From positions 1 to 64,000 of the forward strand of contig CAJYMH010000020.1 in the NCBI GenBank assembly GCA_913776195.1: 64,000 nt of DNA, given 5' to 3'. The notes under the pieces are model-generated. The model saw only the letters and a list, made by a program, of their open reading frames with translations, made no database searches and had not been told where the DNA came from. The stretch comes from an uncultured Caulobacter sp. Its GTDB lineage: Bacteria > Pseudomonadota > Alphaproteobacteria > Caulobacterales > Caulobacteraceae. The position numbers and the translations under genes are program-made. Below, in pieces: positions 45,803 through 53,408 of the stretch; position 1 is the first letter of the stretch, and each line of letters opens with the position of its first letter.

Positions 45803-46318
45803 ATGCGGAAAGCTTTGCCCGCCCTCGCCCTCGGTAGCCTCGCCGCCAGCCCGGCCGTGGCCGCCGATCTGAACGTAACGGTGGAGATTCCCCGCCTCAC
45901 CGTAGCCGAGTATCACCGTCCCTACACCGCCATCTGGTTGGAACGTCCCGATCAGACCGCCGTCGGCACCTTCGCGGTCTGGTACGACGTGAAGCTGAAG
46001 AACAGCGAAGGCGAAAAGTGGCTGAAGGACATCCGCCAATGGTGGCGTCGCGCTGGTCGCGAGATGTCATTCCCCGTTGACGGCGTCACCAGCCCCACCC
46101 GTGCGCCAGGCCGTCACACTGTCAGCTTCAACAGCGCCAAAGGCCCTCTGAAGGGCCTGCCGGCTGGCGAATACACGCTGGTCGTGGAGGCCGCCCGCGA
46201 AGTCGGCGGCCGGGAGCTCATCAAGGTTCCGGTCCAATGGCCGCCCAAGGCCGCCAAGACAACCAGCGCCAAGGGCGCGACCGAACTGGGCGCCGTAACC
46301 GTCGTCGCCAAACCCTGA
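45803..46318 (+). CDS. DUF2271 periplasmic protein
   Basis: A 171-residue exported protein of the DUF2271 family; the signal peptide ends PAVAA at residue 21. Core strands are YTAIWLERPDQTAVGTFAVW and KWLKDIRQWWRRAGREM. Residues 93-99 read DGVTSPT, followed by RAPGRH. This resembles a degenerate form of the ApbE flavinylation motif D-x-x-[ST]-G-[AS]-[ST], and apbE is three genes on. Flavin attachment is only a suggestion. It begins 14 bases after the PepSY gene with GGAG nine bases upstream of the ATG. Confidence 0.85.
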   Translation: MRKALPALALGSLAASPAVAADLNVTVEIPRLTVAEYHRPYTAIWLERPDQTAVGTFAVWYDVKLKNSEGEKWLKDIRQWWRRAGREMSFPVDGVTSPTRAPGRHTVSFNSAKGPLKGLPAGEYTLVVEAAREVGGRELIKVPVQWPPKAAKTTSAKGATELGAVTVVAKP

Positions 46319-46332
46319 GGGAGCCAACAACA

Positions 46333-47130
46333 ATGAAGAACGCCCTGCGCTTGGCGGTCACCGCCGCCATTATCGCCGCCGCTCCGATGGCGGCCCACGC
46401 TCACCGCATGTGGATGCTGCCCTCGGCCACCGTGCTGTCGGGCAATGACCCGTGGCTGACGGTGGACGCGGCCGTCTCCAATGACCTGTTCTATTTTGAG
46501 CATCAGCCGATGCGCCTGGACGGCGTCAAGGCGATCGCGCCGGACGGTTCGGAAGCCAAGATTGAGAACGCCTCCACCGGCCGTTACCGCTCTACCTTCG
46601 ACGTCCACCTGACCCAGAGCGGCACCTACAAGGTTGTCAGCGCCGGCGACATGCTGAGCGGCTCATACAAGGTTGGAACCGAAACCAAGCGCTGGCGCGG
46701 CGTGCAGCCGGAAATCCCGGCCGACGCGACCGAGGTTCGGGTCAGCCAGAACCAGCGCCGCCTGGAAATCTTCGTGACCAAGGGCGCGCCGACCACCACA
46801 GTCCTGGCTCCCACGGGCAAGGGCCTGGAGCTGCTTCCGGTCACCCACCCCAACGACCTGTTCGCGGGAGAGGAGGCCAGCTTCAAGTTGCAACTCGACG
46901 GCAAGCCGGCTGGCGACGTTGAGGTCGAGATCGTCCCGGGCGGCATCCGCTATCGCGACAACCTCAACGAGATCAAGGTGAAGACCGCCGCTGACGGCAG
47001 CTTCAAGGTGAAGTGGCCGGAACCGGGCATGTACTGGATCGAAGCCGGCGTCCGCGGCGGCCCGTCCAGCATCCCGAACGCCCAGCGCTCGGCCAGCTAC
47101 ATTACCGTGCTCGAAGTCCTGAAGCCCTAA
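46333..47130 (+). CDS. DUF4198 periplasmic protein
   Basis: A 265-residue exported protein of the DUF4198 family (often called GH25-like or nickel/metal-uptake associated). The signal peptide ends PMAAHAH, and the following HRMWMLPSATVLSG is the usual mature start, where the His may bind metal. Late strands resemble a carboxypeptidase-regulatory-like fold (VEVEIVPGGIRYRDNLNEIK; TAADGSFKVKWPEPGMYWIE). It lies 14 bases after DUF2271 in the Fur-controlled operon. A role in metal or siderophore handling is inferred. Confidence 0.85.
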   Translation: MKNALRLAVTAAIIAAAPMAAHAHRMWMLPSATVLSGNDPWLTVDAAVSNDLFYFEHQPMRLDGVKAIAPDGSEAKIENASTGRYRSTFDVHLTQSGTYKVVSAGDMLSGSYKVGTETKRWRGVQPEIPADATEVRVSQNQRRLEIFVTKGAPTTTVLAPTGKGLELLPVTHPNDLFAGEEASFKLQLDGKPAGDVEVEIVPGGIRYRDNLNEIKVKTAADGSFKVKWPEPGMYWIEAGVRGGPSSIPNAQRSASYITVLEVLKP

Positions 47131-47175
47131 GACGATAGCCGGCGGCGGTCTTGCCGTCGCCGGTCGTCCCTCCCC

Positions 47176-48168
47176 ATGAACCGTGTCCTCGTCCCCCAGA
47201 TCGCCGTCGCTCCAGAGCGGCCGGCGGGCTCGCTGCTCAGCTTGGGCGGCGAGACGATGGGCACGACATGGTCGGTGAAGCTGATCGCCTCAGACGCCGC
47301 GGCGCGCACGACCATCGAAACCCTGATCACGGAACGGCTAGACCAAATCATCGACGAGATGAGCACTTGGGATCACGGCTCCCTCGTCAGCCGCTTCAAC
47401 CTGGCCGAACCGGGATCCTGGCACGCCCTGCCGCCAGCCTTCGCCAGGGTCCTCTTCTGCGCTCTGGAGGTGGCGGAGGCCAGCGACGGCGCATTCGACC
47501 CCACGGTGGGCGGTGCAGTCGATCTGTGGGGTTTCGGCCCGAAGGTGGTGAAGGAGGCGCTGCCCACTCCCGCCGAAAGCCAGGCAGCGGCGGCGACCAT
47601 CGGCTGGCGACGCGTCGTCGTCGATGCGCTTGGCCGCGTGCAACAGCCTGGAGGCCTGCGACTTGATTTCTCAGGCATCGCCAAGGGCTTTGCGGTTGAT
47701 CATATCGCCGACGGCCTGAAGGACCTCGAGGTTCGCTCGGCCCTGATCGAGATAGGCGGGGAACTCTACGGCTACGGCGTGAAGCCTGACGCTCAGCCCT
47801 GGTGGATCGAGCTGGAGAACGCGCCCGATGTGGAAGGCGGCCGCTTCGTTGTCGCCGCCTGCGGCATCGCTGCGGCGACATCGGGCGACTGGCGCCGTCG
47901 TTTCCGCCACGCGGGCGCCTGGTACGGCCACACCCTGGACCCGCGCACGGGCAGGCCAGTCATCGACCCGGCCGCCTCGGTCACCGTGCTGCATGAAAGC
48001 TGCATGCGCGCCGACGCCGAGGCCACCGCCATCACCGTTCTCGGCGTACAGGCCGGCCTCGACTATGCCGAGCGCCGGGGACTTGCCGCCGTCATCGTGG
48101 CCCGCTCCGCCGCAGGCTACGACGAACACATGACCTCCGCCTTCGCGGCCATGCTCGACGATGAGTGA
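47176..48168 (+). CDS. apbE: FAD:protein FMN transferase
   Basis: A 330-residue ApbE family enzyme that transfers FMN from FAD to Ser/Thr of exported redox proteins. Motifs are GETMGTTWSVKL near residue 25, EASDGAFDPTVGGAVDLWGF, RLDFSGIAKGFAVDHI and SCMRADAEATAITVLG. No lipobox or clear signal peptide is seen at the annotated ATG, and no ribosome site precedes it, so the start is the weakest part of the call. It overlaps the flavoprotein gene by eight bases. Its target is expected to be a neighbour; DUF2271 is the best candidate. Confidence 0.92.
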   Translation: MNRVLVPQIAVAPERPAGSLLSLGGETMGTTWSVKLIASDAAARTTIETLITERLDQIIDEMSTWDHGSLVSRFNLAEPGSWHALPPAFARVLFCALEVAEASDGAFDPTVGGAVDLWGFGPKVVKEALPTPAESQAAAATIGWRRVVVDALGRVQQPGGLRLDFSGIAKGFAVDHIADGLKDLEVRSALIEIGGELYGYGVKPDAQPWWIELENAPDVEGGRFVVAACGIAAATSGDWRRRFRHAGAWYGHTLDPRTGRPVIDPAASVTVLHESCMRADAEATAITVLGVQAGLDYAERRGLAAVIVARSAAGYDEHMTSAFAAMLDDE

Positions 48169-49549
48169 CCTTCCTGTCCTGACCTGGGAACGCCTGTTGT
48201 GGGCGGCTGCGGTGGTTCTCGTCTATGTGCTTTTCTGCACCAGCGTCGCGCTGCGCCGCGCGCTGCTACGCCGCCGGGCGCGACAGGAGGCGGACGCCTT
48301 GGCCGTGGGTGGCGAGGCGGTGCTGGTTGTCTACGCCAGCCAGACGGGTTTCGCTGAGGACCTCGCCTGGAAGACCGCCAAGACGTTGCAAATGGGCAAG
48401 GTCGCCACGCGGGTCCTGTCGATCGCTGATCTGACGGCGGACGATCTGACGAGCACCAAGCGCGTGCTATTCGTGGCCAGCACCACCGGCGAAGGGGATG
48501 CGCCCGATCCCGCCGCTCGCTTCGTAGGGCGGGTGATGAAAGCTGAACCCGATCTTGGAGGCCTCAGCTACGGTCTGCTGTCGCTCGGTGACAGCTCCTA
48601 TGTCCAGTTCTGCGCCTTTGGCCGCCATCTGGACGCCTGGCTGACCGAACGCGGCGCGGCGCCGCTGTTCGACCGGGTGGAGGTCGACGACGGCGACGAG
48701 GGCGCCCTGCGCCATTGGCAACACCAGCTCAGCGCCGTCAGCGGCGTGATCGACGCCCCCGACTGGAGCCGTCCGGCCTATGATCGCTGGCGCCTGGTCG
48801 AGCGCCGCCTGCTCAACCCCGGCAGCCAGGGTGGCGAAGCCTGGCACGTGGCCCTGGAGCCCGCCGAGGGAACCGCGGCCTGGGCGGCGGGGGATATCGT
48901 CGAGATCGGGGCCCGCCATGGGCCGGACGAGCCGGCCGACACGCCTGCCCCGCCCCATCGCGAGTATTCCATCGCCTCCGTGCCGCAGGACGGCCGCATC
49001 GAGCTGATCGTCCGCACCATGACCCGGCCCGACGGTCGCTTTGGCGTCGGCTCGGGTTGGCTAACCAAATACGCCGACGTCGGCGGCGACATCGAGCTGC
49101 GCATCCGAGCCAACCGCGCCTTCCACGCGCCGGAACCTTCGCGGCCATTGATCCTGATCGGCGCGGGAACGGGACTGGCGGGCCTTCGCGCCCATCTGAA
49201 GGCCCGCGCGGCGGCAGGCGCGAACCGAAACTGGCTGGTGTTCGGCGAACGTAGCGCCGCTCAAGACTATTTCCATCAGCACGAGGTCGAAGCTTGGACC
49301 GCCGGCGGCGTGCTGGAGCGTGTCAGCCTCGCCTTCTCCCGCGATCAGGCGGAGCGGGTGTACGTCCAGCACCGTCTGGCGGAAGCCGCGGATGATCTGC
49401 GGCTTTGGATTTCCCAAGGCGCTGCAATCTATGTCTGCGGCGGGATAGAGATGGGCAAGGCGGTAGGCGCGACCCTAACGGAAATTCTTGGCGCTCAAGC
49501 CATGGCGGACCTGACCGAGAACGGTCTCTATCGACGGGACGTCTACTAG
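48161..49549 (+). CDS. Membrane-anchored flavodoxin/FAD reductase
   Basis: A 462-residue protein related to the flavoprotein subunit of sulfite reductase. It has an N-terminal membrane span (LLWAAAVVLVYVLFCTSVAL), a flavodoxin-like FMN domain (about 50-190; VVYASQTGFAEDLAWKTA and FVASTTGEGDAPDP), then an FNR-type FAD/NAD(P)H module with HREYSIASVPQDG, LILIGAGTGLAGLRAH and IYVCGGIEMGKAV. It would take electrons from NADPH in the cytoplasm and deliver them to the membrane partner, probably the PepSY protein. Its stop shares CTAG with the convergent flavin reductase gene. Confidence 0.9.
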   Translation: MSDLPVLTWERLLWAAAVVLVYVLFCTSVALRRALLRRRARQEADALAVGGEAVLVVYASQTGFAEDLAWKTAKTLQMGKVATRVLSIADLTADDLTSTKRVLFVASTTGEGDAPDPAARFVGRVMKAEPDLGGLSYGLLSLGDSSYVQFCAFGRHLDAWLTERGAAPLFDRVEVDDGDEGALRHWQHQLSAVSGVIDAPDWSRPAYDRWRLVERRLLNPGSQGGEAWHVALEPAEGTAAWAAGDIVEIGARHGPDEPADTPAPPHREYSIASVPQDGRIELIVRTMTRPDGRFGVGSGWLTKYADVGGDIELRIRANRAFHAPEPSRPLILIGAGTGLAGLRAHLKARAAAGANRNWLVFGERSAAQDYFHQHEVEAWTAGGVLERVSLAFSRDQAERVYVQHRLAEAADDLRLWISQGAAIYVCGGIEMGKAVGATLTEILGAQAMADLTENGLYRRDVY

Positions 49550-50064
49550 TCGTCCACGTGGACCTTGCGGAAGCGCCCCTGCAGATAGACCAGCGGCTCA
49601 TGCGCCGGGTCGAAGCGGACCCGCAGGATTTCCCCCACGATCACCCGATGGTCGCCCGCGTCGAAGGCCTGGCTAATCCGGCATTCGAAATTGGCCATGC
49701 AGTCGTCGAGGATCGGGGCGCCTGTGCCCCAAGTCTCGATCCCGACACCCGCGAAACGATCCTCGTCGCGTTGCACGAACTGGCGCGCCAGATCCTGCTG
49801 TCCCGCATGGAGCACATTGACGGCGAATGCGCCGGTGGCCTCCAGCCCCGCGAGGCTGAAGGAGTTGAGGTCCACGCAGATCAGGGCCAACGGCGGATCC
49901 AACGACACGGAGGCGAAAGAATTGACCGTGAAGCCCAGCTTGCGCCCTTCGGGGCACAGGGCCGTGACAACGGTCACGCCGGTGGTGAAGCAGCCGAACG
50001 CATCGCGCAACGCCCGCGCATTGGCGAGAGCGTCCTGATCAAGTTCGACGCGGGTTCCGGTCAT
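49546..50064 (-). CDS. Flavin reductase domain protein
   Basis: A 172-residue flavin reductase-like protein (FMN-binding split barrel) with the family segments FTTGVTVVTALCPEGRKLGF, VNSFASVSLDPPLALICVDL and FAVNVLHAGQQDLARQF. It supplies reduced flavin or serves as the small component of a two-component monooxygenase. It ends on the same CTAG as the Fur-linked flavoprotein gene and starts 39 bases after the msrC gene on the same strand. Confidence 0.9.
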   Translation of the reverse strand: MTGTRVELDQDALANARALRDAFGCFTTGVTVVTALCPEGRKLGFTVNSFASVSLDPPLALICVDLNSFSLAGLEATGAFAVNVLHAGQQDLARQFVQRDEDRFAGVGIETWGTGAPILDDCMANFECRISQAFDAGDHRVIVGEILRVRFDPAHEPLVYLQGRFRKVHVDD

Positions 50065-50103
50065 GCCACCCTTTGAGACGAAAGCGTCATCGGTCGCAAG
50101 ACG

Positions 50104-50607
50104 TCAGACAGCCTTGCCGAAGGTCGCGGCCAGGATCGTCTCGATCCCTTGCTTATCCACGGCGTCGAAGGCGGCGGGCTGATCGGAGTCCACATCGAAC
50201 ACCGCCAGCAGGTTTCCGGCCGAATCGAACACTGGAACCACGATCTCGCTTTGAGATCGGCCGTCACAGGCGATGTGGCCGGGGAAGGCGTGCACATCTT
50301 CCACCAGTTGGGTCTGTCCCGTCTCCGCCGCCGCGCCACAGACGCCGCGTCCGAAGGCGATGCGCAGGCAACCCAGCGTGCCCTGGTACGGGCCGACCAC
50401 CAGCTCGCGCGGCTTGGCCGGATCGACCACATAAAAGCCGGTCCAGAAGTAGTGATCGAAGCTGTTGGCCAGCATCGAAGCCACCGTGGCCATGCGCGCG
50501 GTCAGGTTCGTCTCGCCGTCAAGAACGGAGGCGACCTCGACGGCCACCTCGGCATAGCGGGCGGCCTTGTCGGCGGAGAGGGTGAGTTCGTTGAACGCTT
50601 CAGCCAT
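50104..50607 (-). CDS. msrC: Free methionine-(R)-sulfoxide reductase
   Basis: A GAF-domain enzyme of 167 residues that reduces free methionine-R-sulfoxide. The three catalytic cysteines Cys80, Cys90 and Cys114 (GTLGCLRIAFGRGVCG and HIACDGRS) have the same 10/24 spacing as in E. coli fRMsr. The start is ATG 50607; GTG 50613 is also possible. It sits between the methyltransferase (21 bases) and flavin reductase genes, likely one operon. Confidence 0.93.
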   Translation of the reverse strand: MAEAFNELTLSADKAARYAEVAVEVASVLDGETNLTARMATVASMLANSFDHYFWTGFYVVDPAKPRELVVGPYQGTLGCLRIAFGRGVCGAAAETGQTQLVEDVHAFPGHIACDGRSQSEIVVPVFDSAGNLLAVFDVDSDQPAAFDAVDKQGIETILAATFGKAV

Positions 50608-50628
50608 GGCCACGCATATAGGGCGGCC

Positions 50629-51870
50629 TCAGGCGGACGGCGAGTTCCGAATTTGAATCGGCTGACCGAACCAGGCCACTGATTCTGAAACCAGCTGAAT
50701 CTCCACGGTGAAGTCAGGACCGAGCTGCCACGGAATCTCCGCCGTCACGGTCACGCGACGGGCCTGACCGCTGTGGGTGACATCCGAGACCACCGGCAGA
50801 TGGATGGCGTCGGGATAGGCCTTGAGACCTTCCGCGCTGATGGCGTTAAGGCCAAGGTTCACCGCACCGAAGCCTGCGCCTGAAGACAGCCAGGAACCAG
50901 GGCCGGTATTTGCGACCTCCAGCGCAGCAGTGAAGATTCTCTTCTCCGGCTCAAAGCCCTGCTCCACCAGCGAGAGGCGTCCATCAATCTGGTCGGCGAA
51001 GCGGCTGCTGGCGTCCAGCGTTCCCGCCTTGCGCAGCACGAACACGCGCTTGTCGTAGCTCTGCTGCATCAGCTGTCGGCCAAGCTTGTAATACGTCCAG
51101 GGGGCCAATAGCCCGCGAATTCCCCGGTTGAACCCATCTAGGCTCATGGTCAGCGGAAAGTCGCTGAAGATCGCCATTTCGATATCGATGAAGCCGGCCT
51201 TTTGGGCGTTGGCCCAAATCTCGTCGATGAAGATGTCATTCTCGATGACGGCGAACTCGCGCATCTCCAGTTGCGACTGCTCAGTCCGCGAATGGCGCGG
51301 CCCCGGCTCATGGAAGATCGCCAGACCACCGGGCGCGAGCACGCGGTGGAACTCTTCCAGATAAGCCGCCTGGTCGGAAACGTGGTGGAAGCTGTCGAAG
51401 CAGATCAACCGATCGATGGAGGCGTCCTCCAGAGGGACCGACTTCTCCTGGCGGATCGCCTCGAAGCGGATGTCCTGGGTGCGTAGCAGCGGATGCTCAT
51501 TGACGAAGCGGCGGGCCATCTCCAGCCCCCCCTCCGAGATGTCCAGACCGATGGGCCGGCAGCGCATCATCGACAACGCCGCGCTCAGCCAGCCGGCGCC
51601 ACAGCCGAAATCGGCGACGGTCAGACCCGGCTTGAACTTGCCGACCTTAAGCACGGCGGCGAAGCCCGAGAGCGTCGCCGCCGTATCGTTCACCTCGTGG
51701 AACGGCTTGCGGAAGTGGTGGAGCCACGGATCGTCGATGTTGCGGAAATACTCGTCCGCGCGCCGGACGTGGTCCTCGAAGGGGTAGGCCTCGATCAGCT
51801 TCTTCACGTCAATGAAGCCGGACGCATCCGTATAGCGGTGGGCGGCTTCGAAACGGACTGGCTGATTCAT
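50629..51870 (-). CDS. SAM methyltransferase with C-terminal beta-sandwich
   Basis: A 413-residue class I methyltransferase. The SAM motif LTVADFGCGAGWLSAALSMM lies near residue 100, followed by PIGLDISEGG, RLICFDSFHHVSD and LAPGGLAIFHEPGPRHSRTE. After the catalytic domain (to about residue 290) comes a roughly 110-residue all-beta extension (IFTAALEVANTGPGSWLSSG, then VNLGLNA) that looks like an Ig-type domain seen in polysaccharide-modifying proteins. The start ATG 51870 has GGAG five bases upstream. A glycan-methylating role is a guess from the extension. Confidence 0.8.
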   Translation of the reverse strand: MNQPVRFEAAHRYTDASGFIDVKKLIEAYPFEDHVRRADEYFRNIDDPWLHHFRKPFHEVNDTAATLSGFAAVLKVGKFKPGLTVADFGCGAGWLSAALSMMRCRPIGLDISEGGLEMARRFVNEHPLLRTQDIRFEAIRQEKSVPLEDASIDRLICFDSFHHVSDQAAYLEEFHRVLAPGGLAIFHEPGPRHSRTEQSQLEMREFAVIENDIFIDEIWANAQKAGFIDIEMAIFSDFPLTMSLDGFNRGIRGLLAPWTYYKLGRQLMQQSYDKRVFVLRKAGTLDASSRFADQIDGRLSLVEQGFEPEKRIFTAALEVANTGPGSWLSSGAGFGAVNLGLNAISAEGLKAYPDAIHLPVVSDVTHSGQARRVTVTAEIPWQLGPDFTVEIQLVSESVAWFGQPIQIRNSPSA

Positions 51871-51980
51871 CGGGGCTCCATAAGCTTTACTGAAACGACC
51901 CACCCCCGCGCCGTCTGCGTGCACAAGCCTGACAAAAGCAGCCGTATGCACGTGCTGAATATCATGATGCGTTCGGGGAT

Positions 51981-52056
51981 TGGTAGGCCTGGAGGGACTC
52001 GAACCCCCAACCAGACCGTTATGAGCGGTCGGCTCTAACCATTGAGCTACAGGCCC
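51981..52056 (-). tRNA. tRNA with CAT anticodon, probably tRNA-Ile2 (CAU)
   Basis: A 76-nucleotide cloverleaf with encoded CCA. The acceptor GGGCCTG pairs with CAGGCCT (first pair G-U), the anticodon loop is CTCATAA with CAT at 52021-52023, and the T-loop is TTCGAGT. The short D-loop (TAGCTCAATGGTTAGAGC) fits the isoleucine tRNA whose C34 is lysidine-modified better than elongator methionine tRNA, which has a longer D-loop. Identity between these two is therefore probable, not certain. Confidence 0.88.
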
Positions 52057-52187
52057 CCGAAGGCTGCGTCGCCGCAACCGCAAGGCGGGTTACCATGGGC
52101 TGCACGCGGGTTAAAGCTCCGGTTCATGTTGCAACGCTCAGGTTGCGCTCGTCGTTACGGCGGACCACCGCCCTTGGAGAGAGATTG

Positions 52188-52928
52188 ATGAAGACCCTGT
52201 TCCGCGCCGCCGCCCTTGGGGCGCTGCTTGTCACCGCCGGCGCGGCCTCCGCCGCTAGCGCCCAAACCGTGCTAAGCGCCGCTGATGTGCAGTTCAAGGC
52301 TACGACCCTCAACCTGTCGGCCTTCGGCGAAACCCGCGTTGCGCCTGACATGGCCACGATCACGCTGGGCGTGAACGTCGAGGCCCCCACCGCCGCCGAG
52401 GCGATGAAGGCGAACGCCGCCCGCATGAGCCAGGTCGTCGCCGCCATCAAGAAGGCCGGGATCGACAGCCGGGACATCCAGACCTCTGGTCTGAATCTGA
52501 ATCCGCAGTACGCCTACGAGCAGAACCAGCCCCCGAAACTGACGGGCTATCAGGCGGCCAATCAGGTGACGATCCGCGTGCGTGACCTTGCCAAGCTGGG
52601 TCAGACGGTCGACGCCACGGTGACCGCCGGCGCCAACACCATCAACGGCATCAGCTTCGGCCTGAGCGACCCGAAGGCCGCCGAGGACGCAGCACGTCGC
52701 GAGGCGGTCAAGGCGCTGGAAGCCAAGGCCGCGCTCTACGCCCAGGCCACCGGCTACAAGCTGGTCCGTCTGGTGTCGCTGAACGAGTCCGGCGGCTACA
52801 TGCCCGAGCCCCCGCGCCCGGTCATGATGATGGCCGCCAAGCGCGAGTTTGCCGACTCCACGCCGATCGAGGGCGGCGAACTGCGCGTGCGCGTGGACGT
52901 GTCAGCGACCTACGAGGCCGCCCGCTAA
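52188..52928 (+). CDS. SIMPL (DUF541) domain periplasmic protein
   Basis: A 246-residue exported protein of the SIMPL family (E. coli YggE-like). The signal peptide ends ASAASAQ near residue 26. The family core is LNLSAFGETRVAPDMATITL, GVNVEAPTAAEAM, IDSRDIQTSGLNLNPQYAYE and NQVTIRVRDLAKLG. The start ATG 52188 has GGAGA seven bases upstream. Members are linked to envelope or oxidative stress, but the molecular role is unclear. Confidence 0.92.
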   Translation: MKTLFRAAALGALLVTAGAASAASAQTVLSAADVQFKATTLNLSAFGETRVAPDMATITLGVNVEAPTAAEAMKANAARMSQVVAAIKKAGIDSRDIQTSGLNLNPQYAYEQNQPPKLTGYQAANQVTIRVRDLAKLGQTVDATVTAGANTINGISFGLSDPKAAEDAARREAVKALEAKAALYAQATGYKLVRLVSLNESGGYMPEPPRPVMMMAAKREFADSTPIEGGELRVRVDVSATYEAAR

Positions 52929-52937
52929 GCTCGAAGT

Positions 52938-53408
52938 CTAGAGCTTGGCGACCCGGAAGGCGGCCTCGATACGGGTGCGGATCTCCCGACCCGGCAAGGC
53001 GCGGTCGCCTTCCATCACCGCAACATAGACCAAGTCCCGGGCCGGTCCGGTCTGGGCAACAGGCCCAGTCGCCCAGCCCACCGTGCGGGCGTCTTCGGGA
53101 CGAGTGTCGCAGCTCAGCGACAGCACCTCACCCTTGGCGGCGCGCTTCAACATGTCCGCTGCGGTGACACTGGAGCCGTCGCACGATGGTAGGGTCCGGC
53201 CACAGGTCAGGTGCGTGCCGTAGCGATGCACCACCGCGCCGTTCCCCCCTGCCTTGGCGAAAAGGACGCAGGTGGAGTCAGAGCCGACGGCGTTGCCGAT
53301 TTCCTGAGCCAGAAGTTCCGCGTCAACACCCGCCGGCGGCTTGGGCGCGCAAGCGGGAACGGCGAAGGCCGCCGTCAGTGCGGCGACAACATGAAGCGTA
53401 CGAGTCAT
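52938..53408 (-). CDS. Small putative lipoprotein, unknown function
   Basis: A 156-residue exported protein with a lipobox-like AFAVPAC (Cys20), followed by five more cysteines that may form disulfides in the periplasm. No family is recognised. Its ATG overlaps the TAA of the acyl-CoA synthetase gene by one base (TAATG), so it is translationally coupled to it. The convergent SIMPL gene ends nine bases away. Confidence 0.75.
   Translation of the reverse strand: MTRTLHVVAALTAAFAVPACAPKPPAGVDAELLAQEIGNAVGSDSTCVLFAKAGGNGAVVHRYGTHLTCGRTLPSCDGSSVTAADMLKRAAKGEVLSLSCDTRPEDARTVGWATGPVAQTGPARDLVYVAVMEGDRALPGREIRTRIEAAFRVAKL

Noticed and set aside
51871-52083. N-terminal extension of the methyltransferase across the tRNA gene
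   Set aside because: It would translate through a complete tRNA; ATG 51870 has a good ribosome site.
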